NCBI GenBank assembly: GCA_020543525.1
Contig: JAHYIO010000001.1
Span: forward strand, 620,001 to 684,000
Reading direction: 5' to 3'
Length of the DNA: 64,000 bases
From: Coriolopsis trogii
Taxonomy: Eukaryota > Basidiomycota > Agaricomycetes > Polyporales > Polyporaceae
Part shown: positions 11,615 to 23,622 of the stretch, piece after piece
Layout: each line of letters opens with the position of its first letter
How positions within the stretch are numbered: the stretch's first letter is position 1
Notes under the pieces: generated by a model
What the model saw: the letters and a program-made list of their open reading frames with translations, nothing else
The model's database searches: none
What the model was told of the DNA's origin: nothing
Position numbers and translations under genes: made by a program

Positions 11615-12133
11615 TTTTCGAAAATGAGCGCTAAATTGCGCTAATAATCCGATTTACCGTGTTAGTGCTCATTAGATACGTCCCTGGCTAATTAGCTGAA
11701 TAGACGGGCATTAGATAGGATAATAGCTGACATTTGCCCTACATTACCAGGTTATATGGGTCAGGTTCATCTTTACGTCCCGCACATCAATGTTAGAATA
11801 CCATGGACGCATACTATTATTCAAGGGAGAGTATTACCGTACATCACATATGAAGTCAATCAACAAAATCTGTTTGTTGTATCATGAAGTGAATGAACAC
11901 ATAGCGGAAAAGGAGTGGATGTTCGGGGCGAGTAAGTCGTCATGATCATGAGAGAGAAGATGGGCAGAGTGGGGAGGTGGCCATATAGCGCCAAGCACAT
12001 ATGTACATGCAAAGTGCCTAATATTCAGCAATGTGGAGGAGGCAAGAGACAGAGTGGGGAGTGGCAGTCAGTACATTATATGAGGGCGTACAAATATGTG
12101 ATAACTCGATGACATGCAATCGGAGACAGTGGA
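11615..12133. other. Non-coding left arm of element 2
   Basis: AT-richer sequence between the terminal repeat and the end of the DUF6532 gene. I see no gene in it. Confidence 0.5.
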
Positions 12134-15112
12134 CTAATCTTTGTCCATCTCGTCGACATTGAGGAGGGCAATCGGATCGGACTTGCCAGTGCGCCTCTTG
12201 CCAGCATGCGCGTGCGTACCACTGCAAATAAAAGTCAGTCACATTCGGCATCTGAGTAAGGAGATCGTACCGTATGCTCATGAGCAGTTGATGCATGAGC
12301 GTGTGGTATTTCTTCGGGGCGACGGCCTTGATGTGATCCAAGACACGTATATTCTCGTTGTATACGTCTGCGAAGGCGTCCGCAGAAAAGTCCCCTGCAT
12401 CATAGACATCATATTCATAGTCTGCGATTGAAGCGTACATCTAAAAGCATAGCGTAAGGGTACAAAACAGACAATAGAAGATAGCCACTTACCGCCGTAG
12501 ACACCAGCGCCAGCATGGGTGCCGGGAGCTCCTTCTCGTTGGGATGCTGTGGATCGGTGGAGGTGAACCTCTCATAGAGCATATTGCCAATGCTCTTGCC
12601 GTTGTTGAAAAAGGCCGTACGCAGAACCTGGACAAAAATGGGCGGCTGGAAGGGCTTGCCTCCAGAATGCGTGCCCTTCTGTAGTCACCAAGCGTCAGGA
12701 TTGGAAAACAGCAAGATGAATAAGGGACATACTTCATAATTGCAAGGATATATGTATTGCATGTTGCTGCGGAGCCAATCAACGTGATCCCTGTCGCCGC
12801 TCTCAAGGCCGTAAGCGGCAGCGGCCACACCGTTGGTCACCTGCTTAAAGCGGCCATGGAAGGTGCTGAGGCGTTGTGCGGGCTAGGAGACGGACATGGA
12901 AAACGGTAAGTGAGGATCAGAAGTGGAAGGTCAATACGAACGCACAATAGTCCCCAATGCATAAGCGTAGTCCTTGTCTGTGTCCACGCACTTAACAATG
13001 TCGTCGTAGCCAACTTCACGGGCGCTGTCAATGAGTGCCTTCTTGGTGTACCGAATATGCATATCAGGACCCTCGGGGAATGCGTCGTCAAGGCAGGCAC
13101 TAGCCAGTAGACGGCCGATAGCATCGCGTGCTACCGCGCGGACACGAGGGCGTTGGTCCTTCAGGCGGAGCTTCCCCCCTGTCGTCGGCCAGACAAGCTC
13201 AATGCTGTTGTCGTCGAGAGCGGTGTGAGATGGCTCATCACCGCTATCACCGCCATCTCCATCAGCCATGCAAAGAGCATGTGTCTGTGAGGCACATCAG
13301 CGTGGAGACCAGACAATACAAAAGGGTCGTACCTTCTTGCGGTGAATATGGGCTCTGACAATGCCCTCGTCCTTGTCGTCCTTATCACCGCCGCGCGGCT
13401 TCACGAAGACGGGTACCTAGTTAAGGAACAAAGGGGTAGTCAGAATCCTCGCTGCTTGAGCCTCACGCCGGCGGATGAACTCCAGGGTGCGAGTCATGAG
13501 TGCGACGCATACTCCGCGTGGCTGGCGCGCACGCCTCATACTTTGGATATGCAAAGTCCTGCACTGAGAACCTCAGCAACCGATGGAGTTCTGCACGTGT
13601 GATCACGGGCTCTGAGTCGGTGTCCTCTTCAGACTCGAAGGAGCGTCTGAGTCTATCTGCCTGTTGTCCACAAGAGGCTCCTCGAGATACTCTCGATAAC
13701 ATTGCGGGTTTGAAGGGTCCGCAGACTGTGCAGCATGGAGAGGGTATAGAACGACTGCCGTGCGTCGCTTGCAAGGATGATACGTACCTCGTTGACAGGT
13801 TGGGTCTTCTTGCGCGTTGTCGCCGTAGACGTCGCTTCAGAGCGTTGCATGGGTGGCTTCGATGCGCGAGGCTGTTGGGATGCGGCCTTCTTGCCAGACG
13901 CGCTGGCGTCGTTGGCAGGGCGAGCCGAGGTGGGTTTGCGGGTGCCAGTGGACTATGTACATCTGCGCTTGGGTGGTGTGGCTTTATGAGCGGGAAGAGA
14001 GAACTCATGTTGTTTGGCACCCGCTCGTTGTCGTTGATCACCACGTCCTCCCGGTCGAGGGTGCGAGCTTGAGGCGGCGCATCTGCCTGGCTTGAGGACT
14101 TGGCCCGGGAGACAGCGTTCATGGCAGCGAGGCGGGTCTTGACATACTCCTTGCGTGATTGGAGTGATGCGGTTCAAACATGGTGGTCGTCGAGGAATAC
14201 AGGTGCCTACAGAGCAAGTGAATGAGTCGGTGAGAAAAGGTGTGGGAAGACTCACCTCAGCGGCCAATGCCTGAGTAAGCGCCTGTGCGTTGTGCTTCTC
14301 AAGTTCGTCGTCGTCTTCCTCTACTTCCTCCTCATCACTGGACTCGTCGCTCTCACCGCTCTCACTGGCACTCTCATCGCTCTGTCTCTCCGACGCGCCT
14401 CCGGGTACCTGCGTCCTCGACTTGTCACCAGCAGAGGCCACCGCGAAAACCTGAGTGGACGGATGCCTATTTACGTGAGTACCTTCTGCATCTCCGGTGG
14501 TGTATTTGATAGTCTTGGTCTTCAACTGGACAAGAGAGCGATGATTGGTCCGAGAGGACTCGTCATCGGACGAGTCCACATGAATGTCGGGAGCAGGGTG
14601 ACACCTTGAATGTCCTTGGGCTGGGAACTGGACATCTGGTAAGTTGGTGTGAGAATGAACGTCACCCTGGGACTCGGGATTGACATTGTCGGTACGTTCT
14701 GATAGGCGACAAGCGATGCGAAGGCGTGAGTGTGACTGTGGTTAATGGTATGCTAGATACTTACTTGACTTCTTTGATTTAGGTGCTTTGTCCGCATGGA
14801 CGTGCTTGTCATCCGACCCGTCAGTCGCTTTGCGCTGGCGCTTGCGCGGTTTTGTCACCAGGGTATCCCAAGCTAACGAAGACAGGGTGAGTTTGAGCTG
14901 ACCTGCAAAAGGTGGACAAGCATACCTTGGGAAGCCTTCCCGGCAGCGGTGCGGGTAGCTGTCAGGTATGCCTCCGGTGAGTACAATTGTTAGGCAGCTT
15001 CAAGTACATTGAATGGCTTACGTCGCGAATTTGCTATAGGCCGCTGCTCTTGAGAAAGAGGCGTGTTGGATGAGACAACTTGTGCAGTGCTCGAATGTTC
15101 GCATCTGGGCAT
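12134..15112 (-). CDS. DUF6532 protein of element 2
   Basis: The gene is read on the minus strand from MPRCEHSSTAQVVSSN (ATG at 15112) to TAG at 12134-12136, with about ten short introns. The N-terminal half is basic and acidic low-complexity sequence (KPRKRQRKATDGSDD, then ESGESDESSDEEEVEEDDDE) and is probably disordered and nuclear. The C-terminal half is the DUF6532 domain. Readable landmarks are FPEGPDMHIRYTKKALIDSA, GRFKQVTNGVAAAAYGL, QPPIFVQVLRTAFF and the core helix ELPAPMLALVSTAVYASI, followed by DFSADAFADVYNENI and a basic tail ending NVDEMDKD. It is transcribed away from the transposase that starts 423 bp away. No function is known for the domain. Some exon borders in 13.4-14.6 kb are uncertain because two frames are open. 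Confidence 0.75.
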
Positions 15113-15534
15113 GGCAATATCGGGCGAGGGTAATAACTCGGAAATAGTGATAAACAATGTATTAACTGTCTTTGCGTCCAGGAAGGAGAACGGACGGCTG
15201 ACAAGAGAGCAAGGGGATAGCAGTAGGGCAATAAAGTGGAGGATATGGGGGCGTAGCGTATGGCAGAGTAGATGGGGGATGGAGTCCAAGTTCTTGTAAG
15301 TCCAGAATTTTCGTTCCTATGACGGTGACCCAGGCTCTGACGCACCACTTTGAAACCATGGTAGCCGGCCTTGAAGTCCCGACTCCGCAACTCCGCGCGC
15401 CGCCCCTTCCCTTTCTTGGAGGTGCGGCTCGTCGGCTCCGCCTGAACCTCCAGAAACTCACTGATGTGTCGTACCCAGTCCATCGAAGACTTCCTTCACC
15501 TCGAGCACACTTCCTACTGCTTATCTGTACTACG
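15113..15534. promoter_or_regulatory. Shared divergent promoter of element 2
   Basis: A 422-bp gap lies between the divergent DUF6532 and transposase starts. It must hold both promoters, so the two genes could be co-regulated. I see no single clear TATA box that decides either start. Confidence 0.5.
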
Positions 15535-16778
15535 ATGCCTACCTGTCCCGCTTGCAATTCATCATTTACTCACTCTGGGTACACAAAACATCTCCGAACC
15601 ACGACACGACCAGAGTGCATCGCCTTCCGAGATGTGCAGGAAAATCTGGCCAGGCAATTCAGTCTCAACAACCCTGTCCACCCCGACCTCGAAGATGAAG
15701 CCGCCCACCCCGAGCTAGTAGAGGATGACGGCGACATGCTACAGTCGCCTATCGAGTTTGCGGGCGACTTCTTCGGCGACTACTTGCAGGCTGATTTCGA
15801 CGACTACGACGAGCAGACAGACAACGAGATCCCACCATTTCACCCTCCACCATCGCCTGAGATTCACAGTGATGAGAAGATTGACGATGAAGACTTCTGG
15901 GAGCCCGGACCACACCCTCGGGCTCCGCTATCAGGACCTGCGTTGTCAGTGTCCGATGAGGACGACGAGAATGAAGTGTTTGCAGTGGCCCCCGAAGGCA
16001 GACAAGCTGTCGAGGAACAGCTTCGCACGAAAACGCACATCATACCGTACCCGTCCGAGACAGCTGGTGCCGTGCTCGACCAGGACGATGCGCAAGCCGA
16101 ATACCAACAACTTGCATCCGCTCATGCACCCGACAACGTCTTCGCCCCATTTGCCTCCAAAACTGACTGGGAAATTGCTCGTTGGGCGAAGATGCGGGGA
16201 CCAGAATCTACCGCTGTGACAGAGCTCTTGAGCATTGAGACTGTGAGCGTGTACGTTCTGACCTCCACATTCATGCATAGTAACCGCCCTCTCCAGGTTG
16301 CAGACCATTTAGGCCTCTCCTTCCGGACTTCGGAAGAGCTCAATCACGTTGTGGACTCACAGCTCGCCTCCGGACGACCGCGATTCATTCGACAGCGTAT
16401 TACTGTAGCCGATGAAGTCTTCGAACTGTTCTACCGCGATATCATAGCCTGTGTCCGCGCGCTGTACGGTGACCTGGAGTTCAATGGGATACTTGTCTTC
16501 TGTCCCGAAAGACACTTTGTTGATGGTGACGAGGACGTTCAAGTCTATTTCGATATGCATACTGGTGAGTGGTGGTGGTCAACGCAGGTATGTGTGTCTT
16601 CATCTCTCATCTTACCATTGTCTTATACTCCCACGCCAGGAGCAGCTCGAACAGGAGAAGCCCGGTGCGACCATCATCCCGATCATCATCTCAACGGACA
16701 AGACTCAGCTCACTCTTTTCGGGAGCAAGACGGCCTATCCCGTCTACATGACGATTGGCAACCTGCCGAAGCACATTC

Positions 16779-16984
16779 TGTTGGAGTATGAAACTGTGTC
16801 ATACTCTGTGTCATACTCCCTTTCGGAGTCTGAATCCCTATTGTCAAGTTTCGTACTCCGCCTGTCTGTGTCGTGTCTGCGACACAGGCTTTGACTGTCT
16901 TTGTGCCATGCTTTAGCTAGCTACTTGTATTTATGTCCGTCCCTCCGAGCACTTGTAATTCATCCGCATTCCCCATCTTCAACA
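16779..16984 (+). repeat. 5' LTR of copia element
   Basis: The 206-bp LTR starts TGTTGGAGTATGA and ends CATCTTCAACA. It differs from the 3' LTR only at 16792 (A against C at 21209) in a base-by-base reading. Confidence 0.97.
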
Positions 16985-16996
16985 GGTTATGAGCCC
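16985..16996 (+). other. Primer-binding site, initiator tRNA-Met half-tRNA type
   Basis: GGTTATGAGCCC directly follows the 5' LTR. It is complementary to GGGCTCATAACC, the anticodon-loop region of eukaryotic initiator tRNA-Met. Use of an internal cleaved half-tRNA rather than the 3' end is known for Drosophila copia. The primer assignment here is inference. Confidence 0.65.
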
Positions 16997-17062
16997 TGCG
17001 TCGCTCTGACTCAGACCAGTCTTCGCTCAGCCACTATCACCCCCTCGAATCCTATCTCCACT

Positions 17063-20000
17063 ATGTCTGCTTCTGATCTTATCTCGCGCGTCAAGATCGA
17101 CCCTTTGAACGACGTCAGCGATTGGCCGATATGGCAAATCAAGATGTCCAATCTGCTGTGGGAGGCCGGGCTCTCGTCACTCGTCACAGGCACGAAGAAG
17201 CGCCCGGAACAGGCATCCAAGGACGAGGACGAAAAGGTCCAGAAGGCCAGGAACGAGGAGATCGAGAAGTGGGATCGTGACGATCGGACGGCGCTTATCG
17301 GCATTCGGCGGCGACTCGGCATGCGCGCGATCAAGCTCATTCAGAATTGCAAGACAAGTCACAATGCGTGGGAGAAGCTGCGCAAGAACTACGAAACCCG
17401 GGGACTAAGCAAGATCATCGAAATTCAACGGAAGCTATTGACGGCACAGTACTCGGAGGAGGAGGAGTTGGACGTGTGGCTGCAGCAAATGGTGGAGTGG
17501 CGGGAGGACCTCGTAGCGCTCGGGCGCGAAATACCCGACGATGAGTTCTCGATCACACTATTGGCTGCTCTGCCGGAGACGTGGCGCGCGTTCACTGATG
17601 GTATCCAAGACTCCGAGATAAGCAATTGCGACAAGCTTCAAGGGAAGATCCGAGAACATGCGCGGCGGGTCAAAGTGTCTAGTGAAACAGCGCTCGTGGT
17701 GAAGACCCGGGGCAGAGGCCCAAAGTGCTACAATTGCGGGAAGCTCGGGCACAAGAAGTACGACTGCCCAGACAGGGACAGGGACGAAAAAGGGAAGGGT
17801 CAGGGCCAGGGGCAGGCACCGGAGAAGCGCAAGGACGACCGGAGCAGAAAGGGGCAGAGCGCCAAGGCCATGGTTGCCGAAGAATCCGACAAGGACTCTG
17901 ACTCGGACTACGCCTACACGTCCATCGAGCCCACAGACGACACCGGTGAGATAGCGCTCACCCTCCTGGCCGCAGACGCCTAGCTAGCAGACTCCGCAAC
18001 GACCTCTCATATCGCGCGAGAGAAGCGCATGTTCTCCGACTACACCCCGACACCGGGACGGACCCTGAATGGCGCCGGGACCACACCCATTCTCGGACGA
18101 GGCACGGTGACGTATCGATTCAGGCACAACGGCAGGGACACAACCGTGACCCTGCGTGACGTCATACATGCGCCGGGAGTACCTCACAATCTTATCGCCA
18201 CTGGACGCGTTGAGGCCAGCGGTCACAAGATTGAACAACGTGATGGGGCAATATTTTTCATCAATCACAAAGGGCGCCCGTACGCATCCAGCAAGCGCGT
18301 GGCCAATTTCCTGTACCACATGGACGGCGAGGTCGTCTTACCTAAGACGGAGGTAGCTTACGCCGCCGCTGTTTGTCATCCGAAACGCAAACGAACGCTG
18401 AACGAATGGCATCGCGCTCTAGGTCATCCGGGCATGAAGGCGGTGATAGCGATGTGGCGCAAGGGTCTGGTCGTGGGAATGGAAGTTGACGAATCGGAGC
18501 CACTGGCGGAGCAGTGCGAGGCATGTGTGCAGGGGAAGCAGGTAGTGACATCATATCCGAAGAAGTCGGAGACCGAAGTCGAGGCCATCGGAGATCTTAC
18601 CGTGTTAGATACATGGGGACCAGCATCAACTATGGGTATTCGGAGTGAGCGCTACTTTTGGGCGTTCACCGACGGTCACTCCAGACGGTCCGAGGCAGCT
18701 TTTGGGAAACACAAGTCAGAGGCGCTCGAATACTTCAAAGCCTACAAAGCACGCGTCGAGAACAAATTTGGCATCAAATTGAAGAAACTCCGCTGCGACA
18801 ACGGCGGCGAGTTCATCAACGAAGAGTTCCTGACGTTATTACGTAATGAAGGCATCGAGCTCGAGACCACGGCGCCTAAGTCTTCAGCCCAGAACGGGAT
18901 CGCTGAAAGGCTGTGCCGGACCCTGATGGACCGGGCCCGGACCCTCCTGATCGCTGCACAGCTTCCGAAATCTCTATGGCCGGAAGCAGTCACTTACCTA
19001 ACGCATCTCAAGAATCGACTTCCGACTAGAGCGCTCAAGGATAAGACGCCGGAAGAGGTCTGGAGTGGCCGTAAGCCAAATGTGTCAGACGTCCAGGAAT
19101 GAGGCTGTCGGTGCTGGGTGCTTATGTCACCCGAGAAGCGGACCAAACTCGACCCTCGATCGCAGCCCATGTACTTCGTCGGCATGGCGGAAGGCAGCAA
19201 GGCCTGGCGCTACTACGACCCCAAGGCACGTCGCATCGGAAAATCATGCAATATTATCTTCGCCATCCCTCAGCGCGTGACGGGTGACGACAACGACGAG
19301 GACGCTCCCTCTCCACGGCTCGAGGGGGAGGATGGCACACCAGCCCGGATCGAGCACGAGGAGAAGGAGGCACAGCCACAGGCACCAAATGCAGGGGGAG
19401 CGCCGGCATTGGCACAGCCACAGGAACCCAAGAGGCTCACACAGGGACCAGACATCATTGGATCTGAGATCAGCAGGTCAAGACGGAAGGCAGCAGCCGT
19501 CAGGATCAACTACAAGACCCTGCACGAAAGCGGCGAAAAGGTCCCCTGCGACGAAGCACACGTGCTATGCCTGTTGACCCTGATAGGCACAGAAGGCACC
19601 CAGGACCCCCGGAACATACGGGAGGCCCGGGCCGCACCAGATGCTCTAGAATGGGACAATTCGATGGATGACGAAATCGATCAGCTCGAGGACCTGGGCG
19701 TCTGGGAAAAGGTCGATCTCCCACCGGGCCGGAAGGCGATCGGCAGCATCTGGGTCTATCGCAAGAAGTTCCACGAGGACGGAGAAGTCATACGTCGTAA
19801 GGCACGACTAGTCGCCCAGGGCTTCACTCAGGTGCCGGGCCTAGACTACTTCGAGACCTTCGCACCGGTCATCCGGATGGACTCGCTACGCACCCTGCTT
19901 GCCATCGCTGCCGAACGCGGCATGGTATTACGACAATTCGACGTCGTCGGCGCTTATCTCAATGCCGAACTCGATGAGGAAATCTACATGCGCCAGCCGC

Positions 20001-21208
20001 CAGGTTACGACGACGGGTCAGGAAAGGTTCTACGCTTACGTAAGGCACTCTACGGCCTAAAACAGGCAGGACGGGTCTGGAACCAGCACTTCAATCGAAC
20101 CATGGTCGAAACCCTACACTTCCGGCGCCTAGATCACGAGATGTGCCTGTACATCAAGTCCGATGATCGCGGACTGGTAATGATCGGGGTACACGTGGAT
20201 GATATGATCGCGGCCGGAGATACCAATGCGCTACTGGACGAGGTCGAGAACGGGCTCAATAAGCAGTACAAGATCACGAGCCTCGGTTCACCTCGACTCC
20301 TACTCGGACTCGAAGTCCACCATCGGCCCGACGAGCGCCTGCTCACCGTTCGGCAAACGCAGTTCCTACGAAATGCACTCGAGCGCTACGGAATGACAGA
20401 CTGCGCACCCGTCTTGACCCCGATGGACCCTAATGTCAAATTGGTCAAGGAACCGGACGATGCCAATCTATCCGAGATGAAGAACATTCCTTATCAGGCG
20501 GCGATTGGAACCCTGATGTACGCGGCTCTCGGCACTCGGCCCAACATCAGCTACGCTGTCCAAACTCTCTCGCAATTCAGCTCTCGCCCCGGACCGGCCC
20601 ACTGGATGGCCGTCAAGCGCGTCTTCCGCTATCTCAAGGGAACGTTGGACTACGGCGTCACATACGGACGAAAGGGGGAGCCTCGCGCACGCATCTACTA
20701 CGAAAATTACCACCTTGAAGGATACACAGACACCGACTGGGGGACAAATCCAGTGGATCGCAAATCCATATCGGGATATGCCTCCCTAATCGGGAATAGA
20801 ATCGTCGCGTGGAGCTCGAAGAAGCAGGCCGTAGTCGCCCTGTCCTCGACCGAGGCGGAGTATATGGCGATCTCCCATGCCGCTCGGCATGCAATCTGGA
20901 TGCGATCGCTACTGGCGGAACTCACCTTCACGCAAGACTCGGCCACGAAACTGAACGCAGACAACATGTCGGCCATCGCGCTCTCCAAAGACAATGTCCA
21001 TCACGCACGCTCCAAGCACATCGACATTCGACACCATTTCATTCGCGAATGTGTCGAGGCCGGCACAATACACCTCGCGTACGTACCGACCGACAACAAT
21101 TTCGCCGACCTCTTCACAAAGGCGCTTCCACGCGAACGATTCCACATCCTCCGGCAACAACTCGGCATCTTATCAGACGCGGAGTTGAGGGGGAGTGTTG
21201 GAGTATGA
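17063..21208 (+). pseudogene. Copia gag-pol polyprotein with two nonsense codons
   Basis: A single frame of about 1,380 codons begins at ATG 17063 (MSASDLISRVKIDPLND). Gag ends with a CCHC zinc knuckle (CYNCGKLGHKKYDC, about 17726-17767). A TAG at 17981-17983 precedes the protease motif LADSATTSHIA. Integrase shows the HHCC finger (HRALGHPG then CEAC) and the D,D35E residues (LDTWGP, CDNGGEF, NGIAER). A TGA at 19100-19102 falls before GCRCWVLMSPEK. Reverse transcriptase (DVVGAYLNAELDEEIYMRQP, ALYGLKQAGR, HVDDM) and RNase H (GYTDTDWGTN, STEAEYMAI) follow. The final stop lies 10 bp inside the 3' LTR. All parts are in the same frame. Both internal stops fall where related elements have Trp, so nonsense mutation is likelier than a programmed signal. 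Confidence 0.9.
21184..21195 (+). other. Polypurine tract of copia element
   Basis: The purine-rich run ending AGGGGGAG abuts the 3' LTR start at 21196. This is the expected plus-strand priming position. Confidence 0.75.
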
Positions 21209-21401
21209 CACTGTGTCATACTCTGTGTCATACTCCCTTTCGGAGTCTGAATCCCTATTGTCAAGTTTCGTACTCCGCCTGTCTGTGTCGTGTCTGCGAC
21301 ACAGGCTTTGACTGTCTTTGTGCCATGCTTTAGCTAGCTACTTGTATTTATGTCCGTCCCTCCGAGCACTTGTAATTCATCCGCATTCCCCATCTTCAAC
21401 A
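21196..21401 (+). repeat. 3' LTR of copia element
   Basis: 206 bp, identical to 16779-16984 except at 21209. It is followed by CATTC, the second copy of the 5-bp target duplication. Confidence 0.97.
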
Positions 21402-23446
21402 CATTCGCTCGAAGCCATCACGTCGTGGCCAGATTCTCCTCGCGTATCTGCCCTCCTCGAACCTCGAACACATTACCAGCAAAGCGGCCCATCGACGCAC
21501 ATATGCAAACCTTTTCCACGCATGCCTCAGACATGTTCTCAAGCCTCTCGAGCACGCAGGCATCGAGGGCATTGAGATAGCCAGCGGAGATGGCGTTGTT
21601 CGCCGAGGCCATCCTATCTTTGCTGTTCACATCGGGGACTATCCCGAGCAACTCCTTGTGACCGGATGCAAAAAAGGAGAGTGCCCGAAGTGCCCAATCT
21701 CGCCTGACGACCTTGGAGAACCGTCAGCGACGCCGGCAGCTCTCCGCGATCTGGAGAGAGTCCTCGTCGCCCTCGGGAAAATAGACGATGACCCAGGTGA
21801 CTTTGCGCAGTATGTGTCTTCGTCTGTGGTTTGGCTAGTACGAAAATCTAACCTCTGCCAGTGCGTGTCGTGTTGCGGGTATTAAGCCCATCATATATCC
21901 CTATTGGGAGAACCTCCCATACGTCAACATCTACCGCTCAATCACTCCAGACATCCTCCACCAGATGTACCAAGGTGTCGTCAAGCACTTCATATCTTGG
22001 CTTAAGAAAGCTTTCGGGGCTGACGAGATCGACGCGCGGTGCCGCCGCCTTCCACCCAATCATCAGATTTGCCTCTTCTCGCACGGCATCAGCAAACTTC
22101 AACGCGTGACTGGCAAGGAGCACGGTGACATTTGCCGTATCCTCCTCAGTCTCGTTGTGGGTCTACCTCTCCCCGATGGTCTCTCTCCCATCCGTCTTGT
22201 GCGTGCTCTCCGGGCCCTCCTCGACTTCTTGTATTTAGCTCAATATCCGGCCCATACGTCACATTCACTCCGTCTACTCCGGAACGCTCTTCAGTGCTTC
22301 CACGATCACAAGCAGATCTTCGTTGACCTCGGAATTCGTGCTCATTTCAAAATCCCCAAGATTCACGCTCTCGAACATTATCCCTCGTCTATCAAGCTAT
22401 TCGGTACGACAGATAATTACGACACGCAATACACGGAGCGGCTCCACATCGACTTCGCAAAGGACGCGTACCGGGCGACGAACTTCAAAGATGAGTTCCC
22501 TCAGATGACGGTCTGGCTGGAACGACGTGAGAAGATGCAACGCCATGAGGCCTACATCAAGTGGCGCCTTGCGCGCATCCCTCCTGAACCTCTTGGGTCC
22601 GACAACACACACCGCCCTCGTCACCTCGACACCTCCGGCATCATTCTGAACTCAACATCCGGCACGAACTTGAAGCTCACGAAGTACCCGAGCATCAAAG
22701 CTGTCTCGTTCGACGCCGCCGTCGCCCAGCACGGCGCAACTTATTTCCGCGATGCCCTCGCACGCTTTCTGATACACCATCGACGCCCAGAGCTCACCAC
22801 TGCCCAAGTTGAGCGTGCACTTGCAGGCTTCTTCTTCCCATTCACAAGAGTTCCCGTCTGGCACCGCCTCAAAATCACCATACCTGACATTGAAGGATTC
22901 GGAGTCACGGAGGACTTCCATGACGTTGTTCATGCAAGACCGGCTAGAGTCGACACTCAAGATCGTGATGTCGCCTCCCGTTTTGACACTGTGCTCATCA
23001 ACGATGGAACAGGTAATGCTACGGGCATAGATGGTACGTTGTCCGATGCTGTGGCTCACGTATGATGAACCTGATCCTCTCCGGTTGCAGGATACCGAGT
23101 AGCGCAAGTCCGCCTTCTATTCAAGCTCCCGGACAAAGCTGCGCAGCGATTCTTCCCACCCGGCGCGCATATCCCGAGCTATCTTGCGTATGTCGAGTGG
23201 TTCACAAGTTTCACGGCACCGCATAACACACATGGTATGTATAAAGTGTCACGTTGTCTTGCTGACCATGGTGAACGTCTTGCGAGTGTTGTGGATGTAC
23301 AGTCTATACGACGTAGCTGCCATTTACTCCCTGAATTCGGACCAGTAGCACCTCGTGATTGGACCAGTAGTACGGTGCTTGAGCAGTGTCGGACCTTCTA
23401 TCTTAACCCGTTCAGCGATAGACATATGTATATGACTCTATTCTAG

Positions 23447-23597
23447 TACGCTGTATAAGTGGACATTTACACCAAACGAGCACACGATTTTCCGTGAATA
23501 GCAGAGATTTACTGATCATCAGGAATGAGCCACCGAATAGCTCGTCATTTGCGGGTGAATCTCGAATTTTCTCGGAGGAGCGCTAATTTGGCGCTCA
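23447..23597. other. Non-coding right arm of element 2
   Basis: A short sequence between the transposase stop and the right terminal repeat, with no gene. Confidence 0.6.
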
Positions 23598-23622
23598 TTC
23601 GCAAGGGGGAGTTTCCCTGATG
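23598..23622 (-). repeat. Right terminal inverted repeat of element 2
   Basis: On the minus strand it begins CATCAGGGAAACTCCCCC. CA follows at 23623-23624 as the target duplication. Confidence 0.85.

Larger units (their letters stand above)
16779..21401 (+). mobile_element. Ty1/copia LTR retrotransposon nested in element 2
   Basis: A complete 4,623-bp element has two 206-bp LTRs that begin TGTTGG and end CAACA. It is flanked by the 5-bp duplication CATTC (16774-16778 and 21402-21406). One long plus-strand frame encodes gag, protease, integrase, reverse transcriptase and RNase H, in that copia order, with two in-frame stops. A primer-binding site and a purine tract are next to the LTRs. The LTRs differ at one base, so the insertion is recent. 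Confidence 0.97.
15535..23446 (+). pseudogene. Plavaka transposase of element 2, split by LTR retrotransposon
   Basis: The transposase begins at ATG 15535 (MPTCPACNSSFTHSGYTKHL), a C2H2-like zinc finger, followed by an acidic linker. Short introns follow IET (near 16242) and WWWSTQ. The catalytic core starts at IIPIIISTDKTQLTLFG (first Asp). It is cut after NLPKHI at 16778 by the copia element and resumes at 21402. The continuation has SITPDILHQMYQGVVKHF (second Asp), FKIPKIHALEHYP and YTERLHIDFAKDAY (catalytic Glu). The stop TAG is at 23444-23446. Removing the retrotransposon plus one CATTC copy rejoins the frame without loss, so the gene was intact until that insertion. It is now probably non-functional. 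Confidence 0.85.
11590..23622. mobile_element. Plavaka-class DNA transposon, element 2 (with nested LTR element)
   Basis: The element spans 12,033 bp, or about 7.4 kb without the nested retrotransposon. Its ends are 25-bp inverted repeats beginning CATCAGG (left 11590-11614, right 23598-23622, one mismatch). CA lies on both outer sides (11588-11589 and 23623-23624). Joining the flanks with one CA restores an epoxide hydrolase-like sequence, as expected for a real insertion with 2-bp duplication. It carries a minus-strand DUF6532 gene (12134-15112) and a plus-strand Plavaka transposase (15535-23446) split by a copia insertion. Confidence 0.85.

Noticed and set aside
17981..18040. Separate gag and pol genes, as in frameshifting retroelements
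   Set aside because: All three open segments are in the same frame, so no frameshift is needed. The breaks are stop codons.
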